Shown: positions 1 to 5,213 of the stretch, piece by piece | Layout: the number at the start of each line of letters is the position of its first letter | Numbering within the stretch: the first letter of the stretch is position 1 | Source of the DNA: Bacteroidota bacterium | GTDB lineage: Bacteria; Bacteroidota; Bacteroidia; UBA8524 | DNA: 5,213 nucleotides | Reading direction: 5' to 3' | NCBI GenBank assembly: GCA_003531115.1 | Contig: DQHT01000043.1 | Location: 17,274 to 22,486 of the forward strand | Notes under the pieces: generated by a model | Databases searched by the model: none | The model's input: the letters and a program-made list of their open reading frames with translations, nothing else | Told to the model about the DNA's origin: nothing | Translations under genes and position numbers: made by a program

Positions 1-959
1 AACACGATGATATCAATGACGTTATCGGGTTTGGAAAAACCTCTGCAGCCGCACCGCATGTTGCAGGTCTCGCTGCATTAATACTAAGTTCTCAAAACAC
101 CACTCGCTATATTGACGTTCCAAATTTATGTGGAGAGGACGTGGAGTTTCTCATAGAAAGGAATGCAACACCAATTAATTCAGATCCAATTGTTGGCTCG
201 TTGCCGGATGTCAATGATTACACAGGTCATGGTTTAATTGATGCCGATGCAACAATTGGCAATTTCAGATACCCTATTACAAGAATCTATCATTCTAACG
301 CTCCTACTTCGAAGTCTTTTACCCATAATTCTGGTGAAACGGTAAGTTTTGAGAAAAACGCGGGGGATTTTGAGGCCGGAGTCCCTTACACTGCCGAAAG
401 AAGGGAGATTGTTTTTACATTCGAGATACAATTTGATCCTACAACGGAGATAATTGAATTTTGGCCCAGATATTACAATTGTGTTGGGGTAAGTGATAAT
501 AATCTCATTAGTAAGGAGTACCATGCACAATTCGACTCTCCCATTCTTGGAAGCAATGAAATTACAGTAATGGCTGTAGCGAATACCTGGTATTTTCCCA
601 CCCTGAGTCCGCCCCAATGGTATCCAGTACACCCAGATCAGGTCAGGGTCGCTTTTAGCTTGTTGATACAAGACGTGACTCTTGGTGTAAATAACTTAAA
701 TTCTGAGGGTGATTTCAGGATTTATCCTAATCCAGCAGGAGCGGAATTTTCGATAGATTTAGGAGATCTTAATGACGACTGTGAGAAAATCGAACTTTAT
801 TCGATTGAAGGAAAACAGGTTTATTCAAGAAATATTTCAAAAACAGATGCTGTAGACAAGTATACTATTAGTACAAGGAACCTGAATAATGGAGTATACG
901 TTTGCCGTGTATTCACCTCTGAAGGGATTTTGGAAAGTAAGCTAGTAATTGTAAATTAG
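1..959 (+). CDS. Secreted subtilisin-family (S8) serine protease with T9SS C-terminal sorting domain, 5' end missing
   Basis: The reading frame is open from base 3 at the left edge, so this is the last 318 residues of a longer protein; the GTG at 141 is an internal Val, not a start. Residues 9-28 contain TSAAAPHVAGLAALIL, the block around the catalytic Ser of subtilases (Ser14, codon 42-44). GHGLIDADA at about residues 75-83 matches the usual end of the catalytic domain. The Asp and His of the triad must lie upstream, outside the window. Residues about 86-225 are an unrecognised, probably beta-rich region. From residue 237 (DFRIYPNP) to the end (KLVIVN) is a typical type A T9SS sorting domain, which in this family directs export through the outer membrane and is then removed. 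Odd point: the residue before the Thr-Ser pair is Lys (GKTS), where subtilases normally have Gly (GTS). The substrate is unknown. The lipoprotein gene starts 7 bases after the stop, suggesting cotranscription. Confidence 0.93.
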   Translation, partial: HDDINDVIGFGKTSAAAPHVAGLAALILSSQNTTRYIDVPNLCGEDVEFLIERNATPINSDPIVGSLPDVNDYTGHGLIDADATIGNFRYPITRIYHSNAPTSKSFTHNSGETVSFEKNAGDFEAGVPYTAERREIVFTFEIQFDPTTEIIEFWPRYYNCVGVSDNNLISKEYHAQFDSPILGSNEITVMAVANTWYFPTLSPPQWYPVHPDQVRVAFSLLIQDVTLGVNNLNSEGDFRIYPNPAGAEFSIDLGDLNDDCEKIELYSIEGKQVYSRNISKTDAVDKYTISTRNLNNGVYVCRVFTSEGILESKLVIVN

Positions 960-966
960 TAGTGCC

Positions 967-2007
967 ATGAGAAAATTCATCTTCCTTATTCTGGTCCTTT
1001 TTTCCCTCACTAACTGTAAAAAGGAAAAAGAAGGAGGAAATATGGATACGGATCCAGTTTATCCTCCTGCACCAGTCTATATTGAAACGCCAGGCTTTCC
1101 TGACTGCAGTCTGGATCTCGAGGATGCTACTCTGGACTTTGAAGATGGTACGCCAACCTCAGGGCCGAATTACTATTTAGTTACCCGTGCAGATACAGGA
1201 ATTGAGGGATTCCGGGTAAGCCCACTTGACGAGAACAGACTATTATTGTTGGTCAGGTACCGAATAGACCGATACGAGTATACCGATCGTATGGCCGTTT
1301 ACAATATCGTGACAAACACCTTTGAGCCGGTAGGGGATTTTGTAGTCAATGATATTGCGGTACCAGATTGGAACAATAAAGAACGTATCCTCTATACAAG
1401 TTCGGGAGGGTTAATTTTTTCAGTTAATCCCGATGGTAGTGATATGCAGCAATTAACATCAAGCTATCGGAATTTTTATCCGTTATGGAATCCACAAGGA
1501 GATCACTTTTTTTTCCATCAATATAACCCCGCTACGCAAGGGCGTTTCAATTTGGTGGCCAATGGTATCGGACAGATTTTAGATACAATTTTTACGCAAC
1601 GGACGCGATTCACTGATTGGGTACAAGAGGATATTATACTTCTTGGAGGTGTCTTTATTTATCTTGATCTGAAAAGTGATTTGGATTATGGCTTTGAAAA
1701 TTTAGACGATGCCGCGTCCTCTATGACTATGAGCATTCCGGGTGAAATTCTTTACCTGACAAACACCAGCGAAAAGCCAAGATACTTATCCGCTTATAAT
1801 CTTGGTACCAGGGAATTTAGAAATGTAAAATATTCTTGCATATCAAATGCATTTGAGTGTATTGATTATGCTCCGAAAAACAAAAAACTCATTATCTCTC
1901 TTAACCGGCTCGTTCAAACCGGGCCGCAAAATCTTAAAGAGGTTCATGATCTGTATATAATGGATGTTGACGGAGGAAATCCGAAGTTGATCAAGACTTT
2001 TCATTGA
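967..2007 (+). CDS. Surface or periplasmic lipoprotein with TolB-like (PD40) beta-propeller repeats
   Basis: A complete 346-residue protein. Residues 1-16 form a short lipoprotein signal (basic MRK, then a hydrophobic stretch), ending in the lipobox LTNC with lipidated Cys17. The KKEKE after Cys17 resembles the charged tag that sends some Bacteroidota lipoproteins to the cell surface, but this is inference. After a Pro-rich linker (about 28-45), the rest looks like repeated propeller blades. The clearest are ILYTSSGGLIFSVNPDGSD with LWNPQGDHFFF (about 141-183) and HDLYIMDVDGGNPKLI (about 327-342), which fit the PD40 pattern of a strand, a 'DPDG'-like turn and W-x-P-x-G. Such repeats usually bind proteins or glycans; I see no catalytic residues. 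The ATG at 967 lies 7 bases after the protease stop with no clear Shine-Dalgarno sequence, which is usual in Bacteroidota and compatible with coupled translation. Its role with the protease, as inhibitor, partner or unrelated surface factor, is not shown by the sequence. Confidence 0.85.
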   Translation: MRKFIFLILVLFSLTNCKKEKEGGNMDTDPVYPPAPVYIETPGFPDCSLDLEDATLDFEDGTPTSGPNYYLVTRADTGIEGFRVSPLDENRLLLLVRYRIDRYEYTDRMAVYNIVTNTFEPVGDFVVNDIAVPDWNNKERILYTSSGGLIFSVNPDGSDMQQLTSSYRNFYPLWNPQGDHFFFHQYNPATQGRFNLVANGIGQILDTIFTQRTRFTDWVQEDIILLGGVFIYLDLKSDLDYGFENLDDAASSMTMSIPGEILYLTNTSEKPRYLSAYNLGTREFRNVKYSCISNAFECIDYAPKNKKLIISLNRLVQTGPQNLKEVHDLYIMDVDGGNPKLIKTFH

Positions 2008-2063
2008 TCCTATAGGTAGTGAGCATGGACACACCAGCCTGGACATAATTCTGTAAAGGGAAA

Positions 2064-2543
2064 CTACGAGTTTATAAGTGCATCCCGGTAAACATTCCGG
2101 ATGATGTCGAGAATTTCATTGAAACGAATAAGTTCCGGATCCGACACACAATTCAGGCTGGATTCCAGCGACTCAAAGGGTTCCGCAATTTCTTCCAGAA
2201 TGCCCAGGCCCTTTTGGGTAATGGTGATGGAAACCTGTCTGCGGTCTTCTTTGCACTGGATGCGGAGGAGCAGCCCTTTCGATTCAAGTTTATCGACCAA
2301 ACGGCTGGCATTCGACATTTTATCAAGCATACGTTCCTGGATACTAAGAACGGTGCAAGGTGTCGGATGATTTCCACGAACAATACGAAGCACATTATAC
2401 TGTTCCGGGGAAAGCCCGTAGGTTTTAAAAAACCGGCTATTTGAGGCATAAATGGTGTTTGCCGTTAGCAGGATATTCAAAATGGACTTCTGATGTTCGC
2501 TTCGGAAGTGGGATTGTTTGATCTCTTCGCCAATACTTAGCAT
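2064..2543 (-). CDS. MarR-family winged-helix transcriptional regulator
   Basis: A 159-residue protein, normal for MarR regulators, which bind DNA as dimers. Helical N-terminal dimerisation segment about 5-40; LSPEQYNVLRIVRG (44-57) begins the DNA-binding fold; RMLDKMSNASRLVDKLESKG (71-90) covers the recognition helix; the wing at about 91-109 carries the conserved DRR motif (Asp100-Arg101-Arg102) followed by QVSITIT. KGLGILEEI (111-119) starts the C-terminal helices that complete the dimer. From memory, closely similar Bacteroidota proteins with the same DKMSNASRLV block exist; the ligand is not known to me. Cysteines occur at 63, 97 and 132, but none sits at the N-terminal position used by OhrR-type peroxide sensors, so redox sensing is not supported. 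The ATG at 2543 is the first in frame and gives a complete domain. It lies 98 bases downstream of sucB on the same strand and may have its own promoter; two palindromes just upstream could be an operator. It converges with the lipoprotein gene. Confidence 0.92.
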   Translation of the reverse strand: MLSIGEEIKQSHFRSEHQKSILNILLTANTIYASNSRFFKTYGLSPEQYNVLRIVRGNHPTPCTVLSIQERMLDKMSNASRLVDKLESKGLLLRIQCKEDRRQVSITITQKGLGILEEIAEPFESLESSLNCVSDPELIRFNEILDIIRNVYRDALINS

Positions 2544-2545
2544 GA

Positions 2546-2570
2546 TGTAGCTACAATTAGTGTGTTAACA
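2546..2570 (-). promoter_or_regulatory. Candidate operator: two palindromes just upstream of the MarR gene
   Basis: TGTAGCTACA (2546-2555) is a perfect 10-bp palindrome beginning 3 bases before the MarR start codon, and TGTTAACA (2563-2570) is a perfect 8-bp palindrome. Their centres are 16 bases apart and both have TGT...ACA ends. MarR proteins commonly repress their own promoters through such inverted repeats, though known sites are often 16-20 bp. Both palindromes are shorter than that, so the operator call is an inference. An AT-rich TATATATTG lies further upstream (2600-2608, read on the minus strand) and only loosely resembles a Bacteroidota -7 element, with no matching -33 TTG. Confidence 0.33.
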
Positions 2571-2641
2571 GGGATGAGCAAGGTTCGGTTTTCTACTGGC
2601 AATATATAAAAACGGTTCTAACTTTTTCGTTATCAGCGTAA

Positions 2642-3853
2642 TTATACTCCTAGCATGAGTCGGATAGGGTCTTCGAGCAGTTGTTTTACCTTAACCAGGA
2701 AGCTTACGCTTTCCCTTCCATCGATGATACGGTGATCATAGGATAAGGCTACGTACATCATCGGGCGGATAACGATCTCACCATTTACGACAACAGCACG
2801 CTCTACAATATTGTGCATGCCCAGGATAGCGGATTGAGGAGGGTTGATAATCGGAGTGGACATCATGGAACCGAATACGCCCCCATTGGTCAGGGTAAAA
2901 GTTCCGCCGGTCATTTCTTCGATGCTTAATTTATTGTCGCGGGCTTTACCAGCCAGGCGGGCAACTTCTTTTTCGATCTCGGCCAGACTTAAACTTTCGG
3001 CATTGCGGATCACCGGAACAACGAGTCCTTTTGGTGCAGAAACAGCGATGGAGATATCACAAAAATCATGGTATTCTACCTCTTCTCCATGGATATAGGA
3101 GTTCACAGCGGGGAATTCACGTAGCGCTTCACATACCGCTTTGGTAAAAAACGACATAAAGCCAAGTCCGATCTCGTGTTTGTCTTTAAACGCATCTTTG
3201 TATTTTTTGCGGATATCCATGATCGGCTTCATGTCAACCTCATTGAAGGTAGTGAGCATGGCCGTTTCATTTTTGGCGGCAACGAGTCTTTTGGCAACGG
3301 TTTTCCGCAGATTGCTCATTTTTTCACTTCTGGATTCCCGGCTAAATGCTACATGACTGGCTGTTTCAACCGCCACTGCGGGGGTTTTTGAAACAGAGGC
3401 AGAAGCATTGAGGGCATCTTCTTTGGTGATGCGGCCATCTTTTCCGCTGCCGTTGAGTGCAGCCGGTTTTACGCCTTTTTCATCCAGAATTTTTTGGGCG
3501 GCAGGGGAAGGGGTTCCGGAAGCGTAATTCACTTTTGAAGCCGCTTCATTCACGGCTGGTTTTTCTTCTTTAACAGCACTTGTTTCTTTTGGTGAAGCAG
3601 CTCCTGCCGGGGCTTTTGCTGTTGTATCAATGCTGCATATTACAGCTCCAACAGCAATGGTATCGCCTTCTCCGGCCATGGTTTTCAGAACACCGGCAGC
3701 TTCTGCATTGAGTTCAAAAGTTGCCTTGTCAGATTCGAGTTCACAGATCACTTCGTCCATCTCCACATAGTCGCCGTCTTTTTTGAGCCACTGGGCAACA
3801 GTTACTTCTGTGATGGATTCGCCTACGGTTGGAACTTTGATTTCTAAAGCCAT
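2642..3853 (-). CDS. sucB: 2-oxoglutarate dehydrogenase E2 component (dihydrolipoyl succinyltransferase)
   Basis: A 403-residue protein of normal length for SucB/OdhB. It forms the core of the 2-oxoglutarate dehydrogenase complex, moving the succinyl group from E1 to CoA by a swinging lipoyl arm in the TCA cycle (cytoplasm). Domains in order: lipoyl domain 1-77, opening [21 protein letters not shown], with the lipoylated Lys43 in ESDKAT; an Ala/Pro/Lys linker at about 78-110; an E3-binding domain at about 112-148 ([15 protein letters not shown], then [12 protein letters not shown]); a second linker; and the acyltransferase domain from about 175, with TTFNEVDM (201-208) and active-site HRIIDG (His374, Asp378). 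VPTVGES and TTFNEVDM favour the oxoglutarate form over pyruvate or branched-chain E2. I chose the ATG at 3853 because it begins right at the lipoyl domain; a TTG at 3916 would add 21 residues with no counterpart in the family. sucA is not next to it on either visible side. The upstream neighbour is a barrel protein gene 69 bases away. Confidence 0.96.
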   Translation of the reverse strand: MALEIKVPTVGESITEVTVAQWLKKDGDYVEMDEVICELESDKATFELNAEAAGVLKTMAGEGDTIAVGAVICSIDTTAKAPAGAASPKETSAVKEEKPAVNEAASKVNYASGTPSPAAQKILDEKGVKPAALNGSGKDGRITKEDALNASASVSKTPAVAVETASHVAFSRESRSEKMSNLRKTVAKRLVAAKNETAMLTTFNEVDMKPIMDIRKKYKDAFKDKHEIGLGFMSFFTKAVCEALREFPAVNSYIHGEEVEYHDFCDISIAVSAPKGLVVPVIRNAESLSLAEIEKEVARLAGKARDNKLSIEEMTGGTFTLTNGGVFGSMMSTPIINPPQSAILGMHNIVERAVVVNGEIVIRPMMYVALSYDHRIIDGRESVSFLVKVKQLLEDPIRLMLGV

Positions 3854-3870
3854 GGATAAAAAGGTTTCAG

Positions 3871-3878
3871 CAAAAATA
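3871..3878 (-). promoter_or_regulatory. Possible Bacteroidota -7 promoter element for sucB
   Basis: Read on the minus strand this is TATTTTTG, an exact match to the Bacteroidota -7 consensus TAnnTTTG. It ends 17 bases before the sucB ATG. No TTG lies at the expected 17-23 base spacing upstream, and the implied leader would be only about 11 bases, so the match may be chance in an AT-rich gap. If real, transcription would start inside the longer TTG-initiated reading frame, supporting the ATG start at 3853. Confidence 0.28.
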
Positions 3879-3885
3879 ATATTCC

Positions 3886-3915
3886 TGAGCAGAAAACGAC
3901 TATGTGGCCTGCTCA
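3886..3915 (-). other. Inverted repeat (7-bp stem) between the barrel gene and sucB
   Basis: Read on the minus strand, TGAGCAG (3915-3909) and CTGCTCA (3892-3886) are perfect 7-bp arms around a 16-base loop, starting 7 bases after the barrel gene's stop codon. The sequence beyond it is AT-rich and includes a run of five T about 10 bases away. It could be a weak terminator or mRNA 3'-end hairpin for the barrel gene, or an operator. The long loop and the displaced T-run make it a poor classical terminator. Confidence 0.35.
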
Positions 3916-3922
3916 AAAGACC

Positions 3923-5213
3923 TTAAAATCCGAGCTTTCTGCTTAGTCGTACCTGCAATCCCCATTGGCGTTGGTATTGTTGTACGTAGTGTTCATGCCG
4001 AATATTGGATTGAAGGGCCAATTGGAAGCCCGGCATCATATTCAAACTGAAATAGTCATTGACCTGATAATTCAGGGCAACGCCTCCCTGGATATTCCAG
4101 GTGCCACGCAATCCCGGATAAAATTCCGGACCGTTCATGTAGATCATGCCCACATTGTCGATATCAGCAAAGTACACGGAGGCTCCTGTTACCCAGCGGT
4201 AAGATGCCCCTGCACTAAGTTGCACCTGGAATTTTTGGTTGAGCCACAGATGATAATTTACATAAAACGGTATTTCCCTGCTGAAGTATTTGTTGGTAGC
4301 AGTATATCCGCTTCCCGGAAGGATAGAATCCTCAGGAAAGAGATATTGTCCGCTTGGAGATGTAGAACCCGCTTCAGGAAAGTCAGCCGGTCCGCGATAC
4401 AGATCGGGCACCTGACTTTTGATGGCAAAGGCCAGGTTCTGGGTCGTTTGAACCATACTTATTCCCGTATTGAAGCTCCAGTTCTGATGAGGCTGGAACT
4501 GTATCCATAAGCTTTGGGAAAAAGCAATGCCCGGTTTTTCCATTTTTTCGCGCAATGCCTGGTTCCGCTGAACCATTCCCTGCTGTTCGATGGCCGTGTT
4601 GCCCTGTGTTTTGGGCATACGCTGGTCGAAATAGGAGGAAAATACCCCCATTCCGAATCCCATTGACCACTTGCCATTGGCGGCGAAATCATAGGTCCGT
4701 TTTTTATTTACCAGGTCGTTTTGCACAGGTGCCGGATTTTTTCTAACCCGGATGGTATCGCCATTTGCGTTGATGGTGAATAATTCTTCCGGATCCGGGG
4801 TTCTTAAAGGCATGACTTCACCAGAGTTTACCAGTTTATTGTCTGTCATCACTGGAGTTTCACTTTCTTCCGAACCGTTCTCCTTTTCTTCATCTTGATA
4901 ATTAGGAGTTTGCAGGGTGTAACTTATACCGTTTGATGCAGCACGGACCCTTGCTGGTTTTGATGGAAAACGGGACTTCGGTAGTGTTGATAGAACTTCA
5001 GGATCAGCCGCGTTTCCCCCTTCGGAGGGGGCCAGGGGGAGGACCTCTGTGGGTTCCTCCTCTCCCGTTTTAGTAGAATTTTGAGGAATAGACGGAATCC
5101 CCTCTTCCGATTGGGCAACCGGGAGCTTTTGTTCCGAATCAAACGGATCCATAAGAATAACGGAAACTACCCCAATCACAAGGGCCATACCTGTTCCAAA
5201 CCAAAGCCAGAAG
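3923..5213 (-). CDS. Outer-membrane beta-barrel protein with N-terminal membrane helix, 5' end cut by window edge
   Basis: The frame stays open to the right edge; 429 residues are visible and the ATG at 5188 is internal. Residues 1-21 (FWLWFGTGMALVIGVVSVIL) form a membrane helix with aromatic residues at its start, so a cytoplasmic N-terminus probably lies outside the window. Residues about 25-170 are a low-complexity linker rich in Pro, Ser, Glu and Asn, probably disordered and periplasmic. Residues about 172-429 show alternating amphipathic strands typical of small outer-membrane barrels: WSMGFGMGVFSSYF, WSFNTGISMVQ, REIPFYVNYHLW, FQVQLSAGASYRWV, WNIQGGVALNYQV, FSLNMMPGFQLALQ, and LQVRLSRKLGF. 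The final Phe and alternating pattern fit the C-terminal signal read by the BAM machinery. The IPFYVNYHLW strand resembles the Bacteroidota OMP_b-brl (PorT/OmpA-like) families. Helix, linker and barrel together are a known Bacteroidota arrangement, but its job is unknown. A G/C-rich palindromic repeat is read through at residues about 55-67. sucB follows 69 bases downstream. Confidence 0.8.
   Translation of the reverse strand, partial: FWLWFGTGMALVIGVVSVILMDPFDSEQKLPVAQSEEGIPSIPQNSTKTGEEEPTEVLPLAPSEGGNAADPEVLSTLPKSRFPSKPARVRAASNGISYTLQTPNYQDEEKENGSEESETPVMTDNKLVNSGEVMPLRTPDPEELFTINANGDTIRVRKNPAPVQNDLVNKKRTYDFAANGKWSMGFGMGVFSSYFDQRMPKTQGNTAIEQQGMVQRNQALREKMEKPGIAFSQSLWIQFQPHQNWSFNTGISMVQTTQNLAFAIKSQVPDLYRGPADFPEAGSTSPSGQYLFPEDSILPGSGYTATNKYFSREIPFYVNYHLWLNQKFQVQLSAGASYRWVTGASVYFADIDNVGMIYMNGPEFYPGLRGTWNIQGGVALNYQVNDYFSLNMMPGFQLALQSNIRHEHYVQQYQRQWGLQVRLSRKLGF
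5013..5043. repeat. G/C-rich palindromic repeat within the barrel gene's linker
   Basis: CCCCCT (5016-5021) and AGGGGG (5026-5031) are perfect 6-bp arms around a 4-base TCGG loop. A second AGGGGG at 5034-5039 could pair with the same arm, so two alternative hairpins are possible. It stands out as a run of pure C and G tracts in its surroundings. From memory, very similar C5/G5 palindromes are scattered through many Bacteroidota genomes, mostly between genes; I could not check this. Here it is translated on the minus strand as LPLAPSEGGN with no frame disruption. The ends given are approximate, as a single copy does not define boundaries. Confidence 0.5.

Noticed and set aside
234..671. 145-codon minus-strand open frame opposite the protease gene
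   Set aside because: It lies wholly inside a continuous protease frame with domains on both sides and resembles no known protein.
1989..2009. Stem GATCAA/TTGATC overlapping the lipoprotein stop codon, as a terminator
   Set aside because: Only six AT-rich pairs with a 9-base loop and no following T-run.
2025..2046. Repeated TGGACA flanking CCAGCCTGG in the convergent gap, as an attachment site or small repeat
   Set aside because: The units are only 6 bases and the palindrome has 4-bp arms; this is expected by chance.
2608..2626. AAAAA...TTTTT with inner GTT/AAC between sucB and the MarR gene, as a terminator for sucB
   Set aside because: The inner loop would be 2 bases and the arms are interrupted by an unpaired CG, so the hairpin is not stable or credible.
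3854..3916. Longer sucB form starting at TTG 3916, adding a basic, hydrophobic 21-residue N-terminus that resembles a targeting peptide
   Set aside because: E2 proteins start at the lipoyl domain and act in the cytoplasm; the ATG at 3853 fits exactly, and the extension overlaps an inverted repeat and a possible promoter.
3965..4510. 181-codon plus-strand open frame opposite the barrel gene
   Set aside because: It is antisense to a clear barrel sequence and shows no recognisable domain, so it is a shadow frame.

Overview
The window looks like chromosomal DNA from a member of the Bacteroidota. Three things point there: a secreted protease ending in a type IX secretion (T9SS) sorting domain (a YPNP-type tail), a lipoprotein with an N-C lipobox followed by Lys/Glu residues, and an outer-membrane barrel protein attached to an inner-membrane helix, an architecture common in this phylum. 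I cannot name the genus.

Layout. The plus strand (1-2007) carries the 3' part of a subtilisin-family (S8) serine protease gene with a T9SS tail. After a 7-base gap comes a complete lipoprotein gene with TolB-like (PD40) beta-propeller repeats. These two are probably one transcription unit acting at or outside the cell surface. The minus strand (2064-5213, read right to left) carries an outer-membrane beta-barrel protein cut by the right edge, then the E2 subunit of 2-oxoglutarate dehydrogenase (sucB/odhB), then a MarR-family regulator. The two blocks converge on a 56-base gap (2008-2063) with no convincing terminator.

How the genes relate. sucB is a core TCA-cycle gene, standing here without sucA on either visible side. 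The 69-base gap before it contains a possible Bacteroidota-type -7 promoter element and a 7-bp inverted repeat, so it may be transcribed separately from the barrel gene. The MarR gene follows sucB by 98 bases and has two small perfect palindromes just before its start, which may be an autoregulatory operator. No link between MarR and sucB is shown.

Base composition differs between the blocks: sampled 60-base lines run about 35-42% GC on the left and about 50-57% on the right. The protease-lipoprotein pair may therefore be accessory DNA next to a core region. I did not find a clearly new system. The most interesting details are a G/C-rich palindromic repeat read through in frame in the barrel gene, a subtilase serine motif with Lys in place of the usual Gly, and the apparent inner-to-outer-membrane layout of the barrel protein.
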